Of a DNA stretch of 64,000 nucleotides, positions 49,416 through 57,803 are shown in pieces. A program made the translations under genes and the position numbers. Positions within the stretch are counted from its first letter, which is position 1. Each line of letters begins with the position of its first letter. The notes under the pieces were generated by a model. It ran no database searches, was not told where the DNA came from, and worked only from the letters and a program-made list of their open reading frames with translations. This stretch comes from Serinicoccus chungangensis (GTDB lineage: Bacteria > Actinomycetota > Actinomycetes > Actinomycetales > Dermatophilaceae). The stretch lies in NCBI RefSeq assembly GCF_006337125.1, contig NZ_CP040887.1:124001-188000 (forward strand), written 5' to 3'.

Positions 49416-49955
49416 ATGAGCGTGGAGGACGGCGATGACAACGCGATCGCCGTGGCGTGGGAGAACGCCGACCCGGACGCGCTCGAGCGTGCCTACCGCC
49501 GCTGGGGCGGCCTCGTGCACGGTCTCGCCCTACGCGCCGTGGGCCCGGACGACGCCGACGACGTCACCCAGGCGGTCTTCGTGTCCGCCTGGCGGGGGCG
49601 GGCGACCTACGACCGCGGCTCGGCCCCGCTCGGCGCGTGGCTCGTGGGCATCACCCGGCGCCGCATCGCCGACCAGCTGCGCACCCGCCAGCGGCAGGCG
49701 CCGGTCGCGCAGGAGCAGCCCGACGTCGCGGACCGCAGCGCCTGGACGGCGGCCGACAGCACCGACCTGCTCAGCATCTACGAGGAGCTGGAGCGCATCG
49801 GCGACCCGCAGCGCCGCATCATCCTGCTCGCCTACGTGGAGGACCTCACGCAGCGGGAGATCGCCGAACGGCTCGACCTGCCGCTGGGCACGGTCAAGAC
49901 CCATACGAACCGAACCCTGGCACGGCTCCGAACTCTCCTCGGAGGTGCGCGATGA
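49416..49955 (+). CDS. sigK: ECF RNA polymerase sigma factor, SigK-like
   Basis: 179-residue ECF sigma factor. Region 2 (about 20-90) has DDADDVTQAVFVSAW, the polymerase-binding and -10-recognition segment. Region 4 (about 115-175) has LLAYVEDLTQREIAERLDLPLGTVKTHTNRTLARL, the -35-reading helix-turn-helix (key words LTQREIAERL and GTVKTHT). It overlaps the RskA-like anti-sigma gene by 4 bp and sits upstream of the flavoprotein/DUF1365/UfaA1-like trio, the same company the mycobacterial sigK locus keeps. The symbol rests on that context plus matching promoters and is less certain than the family call. Confidence 0.88.
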   Translation: MSVEDGDDNAIAVAWENADPDALERAYRRWGGLVHGLALRAVGPDDADDVTQAVFVSAWRGRATYDRGSAPLGAWLVGITRRRIADQLRTRQRQAPVAQEQPDVADRSAWTAADSTDLLSIYEELERIGDPQRRIILLAYVEDLTQREIAERLDLPLGTVKTHTNRTLARLRTLLGGAR

Positions 49956-50686
49956 ACCACGATGAGCGGTATGCCGACCGGCCCGCCGACGGCTCCGCCC
50001 CGGAACGCGCCGCGGAGCTGCTGGCGCGCGCCGGGGACCTGGACGAGGCGCCCGGGGACGCGGTGTGGCAGCGCATCCGCGCCGAGATCGAGGGCGACGG
50101 CACGGCCGGCGAGGACCAGCTCGCCCACCGTCGGCGCTCCACGGGCGCCCGAGCGCGCCACCGGCCCGGTCGCTGGTCCCTGCTCGCCGCCGCGGCAGCC
50201 GGCGCCCTGGTGGCGTGGGTGGGCACCGAGGTGGTGGGGGCCGGGCCGCAGGACGAGGAGATCGTGGTCGCCGACGCGACGCTGGAGGACCTGCCCGACG
50301 CCGGCGAGGCCGTCGACGGCACCGCGGAGGTGGTCAGCGTCGACGGGGAGCGGCGCCTGCGCGTGCAGCTGGAGGAGCTGCCGGACACCGGCGACGGCTA
50401 CCTCGAGGTCTGGCTGCTGCGCCCCGACGTGAGCGGCATGGTCACCGTCGGCGTCATCTCCGGCACGACGGCCGAGTTCAGCCTGCCGGCGTCGGTCGAC
50501 CTGGACGAGTACCCCGTCGTCGACATCTCCCGCGAGCAGCTCGACGGCGACCCCGCCCACGGGGGCCGCAGCGTCGTGCGCGGAGAGCTCGGCACGGCCT
50601 CGGCGGCGGTCGACGACCCGCCATCCGTCGCCACCCCCCTCCTGCCCGACCGCCCGACCCGCACCGACCGAGAGGCATCCCCATGA
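49952..50686 (+). CDS. rskA: Anti-sigma-K factor RskA-like membrane protein
   Basis: 244-residue anti-sigma factor. A short cytoplasmic anti-sigma region (about 1-65: ERAAELLARAGDLDEAPGDAVW) is followed by one transmembrane helix (about 72-92) and an exported RskA-type domain (about 100-225) with GYLEVWLLRPDVSGMVTVGVI and SLPASVDL. It would hold the overlapping sigma factor inactive until regulated proteolysis. No zinc HXXXCXXC motif is seen. Its stop overlaps the next gene (ATGA). The start overlaps the sigma-factor stop (ATGA). Confidence 0.88.
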   Translation: MNHDERYADRPADGSAPERAAELLARAGDLDEAPGDAVWQRIRAEIEGDGTAGEDQLAHRRRSTGARARHRPGRWSLLAAAAAGALVAWVGTEVVGAGPQDEEIVVADATLEDLPDAGEAVDGTAEVVSVDGERRLRVQLEELPDTGDGYLEVWLLRPDVSGMVTVGVISGTTAEFSLPASVDLDEYPVVDISREQLDGDPAHGGRSVVRGELGTASAAVDDPPSVATPLLPDRPTRTDREASP

Positions 50687-51219
50687 CCGAGCACCACGAC
50701 TCCAGCCCGTCCGACCCGGTGACCGTCACCTCCGACCCCGAGGCGGTGAAGCAGGCCCACGAGGTCATGTCCACCATGGACGTCGCCATGCTCACCACCG
50801 TCGACTCCAGCTCCGGCGACGGCCGCCTCACCAGCCGGCCGCTGTCGACCCAGGTGCACGAGGAGGACGGCGACGTGCTCTTCCTCGTGCGGGCCAGCAG
50901 CGCCGTGGTGACCGACGTGCGGGCGCACCCCAACGTCAACGTCGCCTACTCCTCGGCGAAGGCGTGGGTGTCCCTCGCCGGGAGCGCCACCGTCATCGAG
51001 GACCGCGACCTGGTGGAGCAGCTGTGGTCCAGGGGGGCCGACGCCTTCATGGAGGGCGGCCCGGACAACCCGGACAACGTCGTGCTCAAGGTCAACGGCG
51101 ACACCGTCATGTACTGGGGCGGGACCTCGCTCGTCGGGACGGCCGTCGACACCCTCAAGATGATCACCGGCAAGGGGGACCAGGAGAACGCCGGACCGAC
51201 CGTCGTCGACCTGCCGTGA
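50683..51219 (+). CDS. Pyridoxamine 5'-phosphate oxidase-family general stress protein
   Basis: 178-residue FMN-binding split-barrel protein of the general stress protein 26 type. TMDVAMLTTVDSSSG, LTSRPLSTQVHEEDGDVLFLVRA (words SRPLSTQ and VLFLVR) and VNVAYSSAKAWVSLAG are typical. It may bind a flavin and act in redox or stress tolerance. ATG 50683 overlaps the rskA stop and its stop overlaps the next gene (GTGA), so it belongs to the sigma-factor operon. Confidence 0.86.
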   Translation: MTEHHDSSPSDPVTVTSDPEAVKQAHEVMSTMDVAMLTTVDSSSGDGRLTSRPLSTQVHEEDGDVLFLVRASSAVVTDVRAHPNVNVAYSSAKAWVSLAGSATVIEDRDLVEQLWSRGADAFMEGGPDNPDNVVLKVNGDTVMYWGGTSLVGTAVDTLKMITGKGDQENAGPTVVDLP

Positions 51220-52022
51220 GCACCCGCGCGCAGCAGGTGCTGGTGACCCTGGCCGCCGTCCTGTGGGTCGGCGGCACGCTCATCGGCACCGGGCTCGTCG
51301 CCGGCGGCGGCATGGAGACGCAGGGTGGCGGCCTCTTCTCCGACAGCGCGACGCTCATCGCCCCGCAGGGCCCGGCCTTCTCCATCTGGTCGGTCATCTA
51401 CCTCGGACTGACGGGGTATGTCGTGTGGCAGTGGCTCCCGGCCGTCGCCGGGTCGCGCTGGGCCCGCTCCACGCGGCTGCCGGCCGCCGCGGCCATCGCC
51501 CTCAACGGGCTCTGGCTGCTCGTCGTCTTCGCCGGGTGGGTCCTCGTCTCGGTGCTCGTCATGCTCGGCATCGTCGTCTCGCTCGGCCTGGTCCTGCGCG
51601 CCACCGCCGGCCTGCCGCGGCAGGGCCTGGGGGCGGACGTCTGGGTGTCGGCGACCTTCGGGCTCTACCTCGGCTGGATCTGCGTGGCCACCTGCGCCAA
51701 CATCGCCTCCTGGCTGGTCGGCCTGGGCGTGGAGGCGGACAGCGCCCTGTCCACCGGGGTCACCGTCGCGGTGCTCGCCGCCGTGGTCGTCATCGCCACC
51801 CTCCTGCTGCGCCGGACCGACCAGCGCCTCTTCCAGCTCGGCCTGGCCGCGGCCGTCGTCTGGGGCACCGCCTGGGTGGCCTCGGGCCGGCTGACCGGCG
51901 AGCTGCGCTCCGAGGTCGTCGGCGTCGCGGCCGCGCTCACGGCCGTGCTCGTCGCGGCGGTCGGGGTGTGGGCGCTGGCCCGCTCCCGGCGGCCCGCCGC
52001 AGGTGGGCCCCGCACCGCCTGA
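51216..52022 (+). CDS. TspO/MBR-like tryptophan-rich membrane protein
   Basis: 268-residue integral membrane protein with about seven hydrophobic segments. PAFSIWSVIYLGLTGYVVWQW and ALNGLWLLVVFAG correspond to TspO/translocator-protein motifs, although the protein is longer than the usual 160 residues. TspO proteins bind tetrapyrroles and respond to oxidative stress. GTG start in a GTGA overlap; last gene of the sigma-factor operon, 55 bp before the next operon's ATG. Confidence 0.78.
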   Translation: MSTRAQQVLVTLAAVLWVGGTLIGTGLVAGGGMETQGGGLFSDSATLIAPQGPAFSIWSVIYLGLTGYVVWQWLPAVAGSRWARSTRLPAAAAIALNGLWLLVVFAGWVLVSVLVMLGIVVSLGLVLRATAGLPRQGLGADVWVSATFGLYLGWICVATCANIASWLVGLGVEADSALSTGVTVAVLAAVVVIATLLLRRTDQRLFQLGLAAAVVWGTAWVASGRLTGELRSEVVGVAAALTAVLVAAVGVWALARSRRPAAGGPRTA

Positions 52023-52043
52023 CCCCCGGTCCGGCCCACGGGG

Positions 52044-52070
52044 CAATCCGTTCGTGCCGACGGCACGAAC
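52044..52070 (+). promoter_or_regulatory. Putative SigK-type promoter of the flavoprotein/DUF1365/methyltransferase operon
   Basis: CAATCC (52044-52049) is followed by 15 nt and ACGAAC (52065-52070), a partial match to CCGAAT. Transcription would start at about 52077-52078, which is the ATG itself (leaderless). The spacer contains the perfect palindrome at 52051-52069. Confidence 0.5.
52051..52069. promoter_or_regulatory. 19-bp perfect palindrome TTCGTGCCG-A-CGGCACGAA
   Basis: TTCGTGCCG and CGGCACGAA are exact complements around a single A. With no loop, it is better read as a DNA operator than a terminator. It fills the spacer of the predicted promoter, so a bound dimer would block polymerase. 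The binding protein is unknown. Confidence 0.6.
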
Positions 52071-52077
52071 ACCCCCC

Positions 52078-53433
52078 ATGACCACCGCCACGACGAGGAC
52101 CCCCGCCCCCGACGCGGCCGACCACCGACCCACCGTCGCCGTGGTCGGTGCCGGCGTCGCGGGGCTGAGCGCGGCATACCACCTGCGCCACACCCACCGG
52201 GTGCTGCTGCTCGAGTCCGACGCCCGCCTGGGCGGCCACGCCGACACCCACGACGTGGTCACCGACCGGGGGGAGCGGCTGGCGGTCGACTCCGGGTTCA
52301 TCGTGCACAACGACCGCACCTACCCGGTCCTGCGGAGGATCTTCGACGAGCTCGACATCCCCACGCAGGAGACGGAGATGTCGATGTCGATCACCTGCGA
52401 CGGGTGCGGGCTGTCCTTCGCCGGCGCCAAGGGCCTCAGCGGGCTGCTGGCGCAGCCGACCCGGGTGCTGGACGGTCGCTACCGTCGGCTGCTGCGCGAG
52501 GTGCCCCGCTTCCACCGCGCGGCGCTCGCCGAGCTCGCGGCCGCCCGCCGCGGCGAGGCCGCGCCGATCACCTGGGGAGGCTTCCTCGAGCGCGGTCGCT
52601 TCGACCCCTACTTCGTGCAGCACTACGCCATCCCGCTCATCTCCTGCGTGTGGTCCTCCGGGCACGAGGACGCCGCGGCCTACCCCGCCCACCACCTCTT
52701 CGAGTTCCTCGACCACCACGGCCTGCTCACCGTGGGCGGGTCGCCGACCTGGCGCACGGTCGTCGGCGGCAGCCGGGTCTACGTCGAGCGCATCCGTGAG
52801 GCGCTGCTGGCGGCGGGCTCGACCGTGCGCACCGGTGCCCCCGTGACGGCGGTGCGCCGGCACGCGGACCGGGTCGAGGTGAGCACCGGTGGTGCCGCGC
52901 CGGCCACCGAGACCGTCGACCGGGTGGTCCTCGCGACGCACGCGGACGTCGCCCTGCGGGTGCTCACCGACGCCACCGACGCCGAGCGCGCCGACCTCGG
53001 GTCCATCCGCTACTCGCTCAACCCGACCGTGCTGCACACCGACCCGGGGGTGCTGCCGACCGCGCGCCGCGCCAGGGCGGCGTGGAACTACCGCCTCACG
53101 GGGTGCGAGGCCCGGGACGACCGGGTGCTCGTGAGCTACTGGATGAACACCCTGCACCGGCTGGGTCCCGAGGTCCGTGACGACTACGTCGTCACCCTCA
53201 ACCACGTCGGGCGGGTCGACCCGCGCCGGGTGCTCGTGGAGCGGGAGTACGCTCATCCGGTGTTCACGCACGAGGCGATCGAGGCCGCGGCGCGACTGCG
53301 CGAGGCGGGAGGGCCGAGGCTGGCCTACGCCGGGGCGCACCTGGGCTGGGGCTTCCACGAGGACGGCGCACGCTCGGGTCTGCAGGCCGTGCGGCGGCTG
53401 GAGGGGGAGCTCGCGATCGGCGGGGTGGCATGA
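52078..53433 (+). CDS. FAD-dependent oxidoreductase (NAD_binding_8; Rv0449c-like)
   Basis: 451-residue flavoprotein. VAVVGAGVAGLSAAYHLR and ESDARLGGHADTHDV are the FAD-binding motifs; AGAHLGWGFHEDGARSGLQA near the C-terminus is the second flavin contact. The GGHADTHDV variant marks the group that accompanies DUF1365 and CFA-like genes in many bacteria, including the mycobacterial sigK locus. It probably oxidises or desaturates a lipid acyl chain prior to or after methylation; the reaction is inference. First gene of a three-gene overlapping operon. Confidence 0.9.
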   Translation: MTTATTRTPAPDAADHRPTVAVVGAGVAGLSAAYHLRHTHRVLLLESDARLGGHADTHDVVTDRGERLAVDSGFIVHNDRTYPVLRRIFDELDIPTQETEMSMSITCDGCGLSFAGAKGLSGLLAQPTRVLDGRYRRLLREVPRFHRAALAELAAARRGEAAPITWGGFLERGRFDPYFVQHYAIPLISCVWSSGHEDAAAYPAHHLFEFLDHHGLLTVGGSPTWRTVVGGSRVYVERIREALLAAGSTVRTGAPVTAVRRHADRVEVSTGGAAPATETVDRVVLATHADVALRVLTDATDAERADLGSIRYSLNPTVLHTDPGVLPTARRARAAWNYRLTGCEARDDRVLVSYWMNTLHRLGPEVRDDYVVTLNHVGRVDPRRVLVEREYAHPVFTHEAIEAAARLREAGGPRLAYAGAHLGWGFHEDGARSGLQAVRRLEGELAIGGVA

Positions 53434-54185
53434 GGAGTGCGGTCCTCGAGCCGCCGCCGGTGCCCGCCCTGGTCGTCGGGACGGTGGCGCACACCCGGCA
53501 CCGACCGGTGCACCACGCCTTCCGCTACCGCGCCTACCAGTGGCTCGTCGACCTCGACGACCTGCCCACGCACCGCGGGTGGCGGCGCCTCGTCAGCGGG
53601 TTCTCCGCGAGCGACCACCTGGACGGGGGCCGGCTCGGCGGCGGGCTGCGCGGTGACCTCGAACGCTTCTGCGCCCGGCGCGGGGTGACGGTGGCGCCGG
53701 ACGACCAGGTGCTCATGCTCGCCAACGCGCGGGTGCTGGGCTACGTCTTCGACCCGCTCACCGTGTTCTGGGTGCTGACCAGCGGCGGAGACCTGCGCAC
53801 GGTCGTCCTCGAGGTGCACAACACCTACGGCGAGCGGCACGGCTACCTGCTCGACCTGGACGGGGCCGGCCGAGGGGGGATGGACAAGGAGTTCTACGTC
53901 TCCCCCTTCAACGACACCCGCGGGCGGTATGCCGTGTCCCTGCGCCTGGCCCCGGACCGGGTCGTCGTGGGCATCGGCCTCGACCGCGACGGCGAGCGGG
54001 TCATCACCGCGGTGACCGACGGCAGACCCCGCCCGGCGACGCGGGCGGCGGTGGCCCGGGTCGTGCGTCGGCACGCCCTCATGCCGCAGGTCGTCACGCT
54101 CCTCATCCGGCTGCACGGGCTGCGCCTGTGGCGCCGGCTGCCGATCCACGACCGACCCACCCACCCGAAGGAGGCCGTCCGATGA
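53430..54185 (+). CDS. DUF1365-domain protein
   Basis: 251-residue DUF1365 protein. Landmarks: VVGTVAHTRHRPVHHAFRYRAY, ARVLGYVFDPLTVFWVL, VEVHNTYGERHGYLLD and DKEFYVSPFNDTRGRY (short words HTRHRP, GYVFDPLTVFW and KEFYVSPFN). Soluble; function unknown but always found with CFA-type methyltransferases and flavoproteins. It overlaps both neighbours by 4 bp, so the three proteins act in one lipid modification pathway. Confidence 0.9.
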   Translation: MRSAVLEPPPVPALVVGTVAHTRHRPVHHAFRYRAYQWLVDLDDLPTHRGWRRLVSGFSASDHLDGGRLGGGLRGDLERFCARRGVTVAPDDQVLMLANARVLGYVFDPLTVFWVLTSGGDLRTVVLEVHNTYGERHGYLLDLDGAGRGGMDKEFYVSPFNDTRGRYAVSLRLAPDRVVVGIGLDRDGERVITAVTDGRPRPATRAAVARVVRRHALMPQVVTLLIRLHGLRLWRRLPIHDRPTHPKEAVR

Positions 54186-55453
54186 CCGGTCCAGCCCCGA
54201 TCCCCGTCCGCTCCGACCCAGTGGCGCGGGCCCGCGCCGCCGCCGCCCGGCAGGTCATGGAGCAGGTGCTGCGCCGGGTCGACGTCGAGATCCGTCGCGA
54301 CGACGACCCGCACCGCGACCCGGCCGGGGGCGCGGGCGCCGACCCGGCCGCCCGGCCCGCCGTCGTCATGCACGAGCCGGATCGCTTCTACGCCCGCCTG
54401 GGCGCCTCGCACAAGGTGGCGGTGGGAGAGGGCTACACCGAGGGGGACTGGAGCCCGGCCCCCGGTCACGACCTCGCCGCCGTGCTGCTCCCCTTCGCCC
54501 AGCGGCTGGGCGACGGCCTGCCACGCCCGCTGCGGGCCCTGCGGCACCTCGCCGACCAGGCGTTGCCCCGCTCGACCCGCAACACCCTGGCCGGGTCGCG
54601 CCGCAACATCGAGGCCCACTACGACCTGTCCAACGAGATGTTCGCGGCCTTCCTGGACGCGTCGATGACCTACTCGTGCGCCCTCTTCGACGAGGACGCC
54701 CCGTGGCACGACCAGACGCTCGAGGACGCGCAGCTGCGCAAGGTCGACACGGCGCTGGACCGGGCCCGGGTCCAGGAGGGGACCCGGCTCCTGGAGATCG
54801 GGACGGGGTGGGGCACGCTGGCCGTCCGGGCCGCGGAGCGCGGGGCGCAGGTGCGCACGATCACCCTCTCGCGCGAGCAGGCGGCGTGGGCCGAGAAGCG
54901 GGTGGCCGAGGCCGGGCTGGCGGACCGGGTCGAGGTGCGGGTCCAGGACTACCGCGAGGTCGAGGGCGAGTTCGACGCCGTGGTGTCGGTCGAGATGGTC
55001 GAGGCGGTCGGCGAGGAGTTCTGGCCGACCTACTTCGGCACCATCGACGCCAGGCTGGCGCCGGGCGGGACGGCGGTGGTGCAGGCGATCACGCTGCCGC
55101 ACGACCGCTACCTCTCGACGCGCAACACCTACGGCTGGATCCAGAAGTACGTCTTCCCCGGAGGGGCGCTTCCCAGCGTCGACGCGATGGAGCGCACGTG
55201 CACGGCGCACACCTCGCTGCGGCTGCGCGAGGTGCACACCTTCGGTCAGCACTACGCCGAGACCTTGCGCCGGTGGCGCACGACCTTCGGCGAGGCCTGG
55301 CCGCGGATCGCCGAGCTGGGCTTCGACGAGCGGTTCCGCCGGATCTGGGAGTTCTACCTCGCCTACTGCCAGGCCGGGTTCACGGCCGGCACGATCGGCG
55401 TGGGTCAGGTGGTCCTCAACCGTCCGGTGCGCGGGCCCGTGGCGGCGGGCTGA
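54182..55453 (+). CDS. CFA-family SAM-dependent lipid methyltransferase (UfaA1-like)
   Basis: 423-residue methyltransferase. EAHYDLSNEMFAAFLDASMTYSCALF leads to the SAM motif LLEIGTGWGTLAVRAAERG, which has GTGWG where typical CFA synthases have GCGWG, as in the UfaA1 branch. QHYAETLRRWRTTF and FYLAYCQAGF close the fold. It transfers a methyl group to an unsaturated acyl chain. ATG 54182 overlaps the DUF1365 stop. Product could be a cyclopropane, a methyl-branched or a furan fatty acid; sequence alone does not say. Confidence 0.9.
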   Translation: MTGPAPIPVRSDPVARARAAAARQVMEQVLRRVDVEIRRDDDPHRDPAGGAGADPAARPAVVMHEPDRFYARLGASHKVAVGEGYTEGDWSPAPGHDLAAVLLPFAQRLGDGLPRPLRALRHLADQALPRSTRNTLAGSRRNIEAHYDLSNEMFAAFLDASMTYSCALFDEDAPWHDQTLEDAQLRKVDTALDRARVQEGTRLLEIGTGWGTLAVRAAERGAQVRTITLSREQAAWAEKRVAEAGLADRVEVRVQDYREVEGEFDAVVSVEMVEAVGEEFWPTYFGTIDARLAPGGTAVVQAITLPHDRYLSTRNTYGWIQKYVFPGGALPSVDAMERTCTAHTSLRLREVHTFGQHYAETLRRWRTTFGEAWPRIAELGFDERFRRIWEFYLAYCQAGFTAGTIGVGQVVLNRPVRGPVAAG

Positions 55454-55466
55454 CGCCTCCGGCACC

Positions 55467-55535
55467 CGCACCGGACGTGCGCTGCCGCCGCACCGGACGT
55501 GCGCTGCCGCCGCACCGGACGTCCGGTGCGGCGGC
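55467..55535. repeat. 22-bp tandem repeats ending in a 30-bp perfect palindrome
   Basis: CGCACCGGACGTGCGCTGCCGC starts at 55467 and 55489; the third copy at 55511 turns into its own reverse complement, giving a loop-less perfect palindrome at 55506-55535 centred on GAC|GTC. It lies between converging genes and may stop transcription from both sides. Confidence 0.82.
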
Positions 55536-55572
55536 GACCTACGAGGGGCGGGCCCCGCGCGGGGCGCTCAGC

Positions 55573-55884
55573 TCACCCGCACCAGGGGTAGACGAAGAGG
55601 CTCTGGTCACCGGCGCGGTGGTCGGCGAGCACGACCGACAGCGGGATCGGGTCCGGGACGCCGGAGATGTCGGCTCCGTCGCGGACGGTGACGCCGACCG
55701 AGACCGCGGTCGCCAACGGGAGGCCGTCCCGGGCGACGGAGCTGAGCAGCCCCGCGTCGCGCAGCACCGACAGGCCTGCGCGCTGGCACTCGACGTCGGG
55801 TCGTGCCGGTGCGGCGGCGGCGGGGCCCGCGGCCAGCGCGGCGAGGGACAGGGCCGCGAGGGCGGCGGCGGCGGGCTTGATCAT
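55573..55884 (-). CDS. Small secreted protein
   Basis: 103-residue protein with a clear signal peptide (MIKPAAAALAALSLAALAAG, cleavage near AAA-APA). The mature part of about 78 residues has two cysteines (ECQRAG and YPWCG end), suggesting a disulfide-closed fold; no known domain recognised. ATG 55884 has AGGAGG upstream. A perfect TTGACA (55967-55962, minus strand) with CATGCT 18 nt on is a plausible promoter. Small monocistronic gene. Confidence 0.78.
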   Translation of the reverse strand: MIKPAAAALAALSLAALAAGPAAAAPARPDVECQRAGLSVLRDAGLLSSVARDGLPLATAVSVGVTVRDGADISGVPDPIPLSVVLADHRAGDQSLFVYPWCG

Positions 55885-56137
55885 GACGGTCTCCTCCTTG
55901 AGTCCGGTTCGCCGGACCGAGCGGTCCGGCTCCGTCGAGCATGGTGCTGACCGCAGCCGTGTGTCAAGGGTTTGTCGAAGGTCGCTCCCTGGGGCATGTC
56001 GCGGCCTGGTGCAGTCTCTCCGGGTCCCGCCACCACCGGTTGCGGTCGGCAGACCGACGGCTGCACAATGTTTGTCACGTGCGGTGCGACAGGCTTCGGG
56101 AGGCGGTCCGGTGGCAGGTGAGGCAGGGTGGGCAAGC
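55885..56137. promoter_or_regulatory. Divergent promoter region
   Basis: Holds TTGACA on the minus strand (55962-55967) for the small secreted protein, a short GTCCGG-TTCG-CCGGAC hairpin in its leader (55902-55917), and on the plus strand a possible promoter TTGCGG-N18-CACAAT (about 56040-56069) for the CPBP protease. No gene seen. Confidence 0.45.
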
Positions 56138-56860
56138 GTGAACCCCGTCACCGAGCTGCGCGCCTTCCTCCGGGCTGCCCTGGTGACCAAGGTGCCCCGT
56201 GACCACCGTGACCCGCCCGCGGTCCGGCTCCGGCGCCAGGTGGTGGCCGGGCTGACCCTTGTCGTGGGGACCGCCCTGCTGTGGTGGTCCCTGCGTCTCG
56301 AGCCGGGCAACCCGCTCTTCTACCTGGGCAGCACCGCCCTCGCCGCCACCTGGGTGCTCGGGGCCTTCGCCTCGGGGCGCCTCTACCTCGGGCGCGGCAA
56401 CACCCGTCGGGGAGAGTCCTACGCACGCCCCGTGGTGCAGTCCCTCGCCCTCGGTGCGCTGCTGCTCGCCGTGTTCACCGCCGGTGCCCTCCTCATCGCG
56501 CAGGTGCCGTTCCTGCTCGGCCCGGTCAACGAGCTGCTGGACCACGTGCGCTTCGCCTCGGTCCCGCTCGTGCTGGTCATCACCGTCATGAACGGCATCG
56601 CGGAGGAGATCTTCTTCCGCGGAGCGCTGTACGCCGCCATCCCGGAGCGTTGGACCGTCATCGCGACGACGGCCATCTACGCCCTGACGACGGTGGTGGC
56701 CGGCGTGCCGTTGCTCGTCTTCGCCGCCGTATGCCTGGGGCTGGTCTGCGGGCTGCAGCGCCGAGTCACCGGTGGGATCCTCGGCCCGGCCATCACCCAC
56801 ATCACCTGGTCCTCCGGGATGCTCCTCATCCTGCCCCCTCTCCTGTCGATCGTGAGCTGA
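56138..56860 (+). CDS. CPBP-family intramembrane metalloprotease
   Basis: 240-residue membrane protein of the CAAX/CPBP (ABI) family with about six to seven hydrophobic segments. Motif 1 is NGIAEEIFFRGALYA (catalytic Glu pair and Arg) and the later THITWSSGML carries the His of motif 4. Substrate and role unknown; members cut membrane-bound peptides or act in bacteriocin immunity. GTG 56138 gives the sensible N-terminus; it has GAGGCAGGG upstream. Followed 4 bp later by the NAD(P)-binding gene. Confidence 0.85.
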   Translation: MNPVTELRAFLRAALVTKVPRDHRDPPAVRLRRQVVAGLTLVVGTALLWWSLRLEPGNPLFYLGSTALAATWVLGAFASGRLYLGRGNTRRGESYARPVVQSLALGALLLAVFTAGALLIAQVPFLLGPVNELLDHVRFASVPLVLVITVMNGIAEEIFFRGALYAAIPERWTVIATTAIYALTTVVAGVPLLVFAAVCLGLVCGLQRRVTGGILGPAITHITWSSGMLLILPPLLSIVS

Positions 56861-56864
56861 CACC

Positions 56865-57803
56865 ATGACCACCTCCCCCTCCACCACCCCCGCCGGCGAC
56901 CCCCGAGTGGCGCTGGTCACCGGCGCCACCGGCTACGTCGGAGGACTCCTCGTCCCCCGCCTGCTGGACGCCGGCTACACCGTCCGGGCCCTCACCCGGT
57001 CGGCCGACAAGCTGCCGCAGGAGTGGGCCGACCGCGTCGAGGCGACCGAGGGTGACGCCAACGACCCCGAGGACCTGGCCCAGGCGCTGGAGGGTGCCGA
57101 CCTCGCCTACTACTTCATCCACTCCATGGACGGCTCGGGCGACTTCGTCGAGCGGGACCGGCGGCTCGCCCGCGAGTTCGGCCGCGCGGCCCGCGAGGCC
57201 GGCGTGCGCAGGATCGTCTACCTCTCCGGGCTGCACCCGCAGGGCAAGCTCTCCAAGCACCTGGCCTCCCGGGTCGAGGTCGGCGAGATCCTCATGGCCT
57301 GCGGGGTGCCGACCGCCGTGCTGCAGGCCGCGACGGTCATCGGCTCGGGCTCGGCCAGCTTCGAGATGCTGCGGCACCTCACCAAGAGGCTGCCGGTGAT
57401 GGTGGCCCCGAAGTGGCTCAAGAACCGGATCCAGCCGGTGGGGATCGACGACGTGCTGCACTACCTCGTCGCGGCGGCGGACCTCCCGCCCGAGGTCAAC
57501 CGGACCTTCGACGTCGGCGGTCCGGACGTGCTGACCTACAAGGCGATGATGCAGGGCTTCGCCGAGGAGACCGGGCTGCGGCACCGGATGATCGTCACGC
57601 TGCCCGTGCTCACCCCGTGGCTCGCCAGCCACTGGGTGGGTCTGGTCACGCCCGTCGACGCCGGGGTGGCCAAGCCGCTCGTCGGCTCGCTGGTCCACGA
57701 GGTCGTCTGCCAGGAGGACGACCTCAAGGAGATGGTGGGGGCCCCGCCCGGGGGAGCCACCCCGTACCGCGACGCGGTGCGGGCCGCCGTCGGCAGCCGC
57801 TAG
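56865..57803 (+). CDS. NAD(P)H-binding atypical SDR (YbjT/NmrA-like)
   Basis: 312-residue NAD(P)-binding protein. VALVTGATGYVGGLLVPRLL is the Gly-rich cofactor site; the later YYFIHSMDGSGDF and IVYLSGLHP are typical of the atypical SDR group related to YbjT. The catalytic YxxxK of classical SDRs is not evident, so it may act as a sensor or reduce a quinone-like substrate. It starts 4 bp after the protease stop and is probably co-transcribed. Confidence 0.88.
   Translation: MTTSPSTTPAGDPRVALVTGATGYVGGLLVPRLLDAGYTVRALTRSADKLPQEWADRVEATEGDANDPEDLAQALEGADLAYYFIHSMDGSGDFVERDRRLAREFGRAAREAGVRRIVYLSGLHPQGKLSKHLASRVEVGEILMACGVPTAVLQAATVIGSGSASFEMLRHLTKRLPVMVAPKWLKNRIQPVGIDDVLHYLVAAADLPPEVNRTFDVGGPDVLTYKAMMQGFAEETGLRHRMIVTLPVLTPWLASHWVGLVTPVDAGVAKPLVGSLVHEVVCQEDDLKEMVGAPPGGATPYRDAVRAAVGSR

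Noticed and set aside
52051-52069. Terminator for the sigma-factor operon
   Set aside because: The palindrome has a 1-nt centre and lies inside a predicted promoter spacer, so an operator fits better than a terminator.
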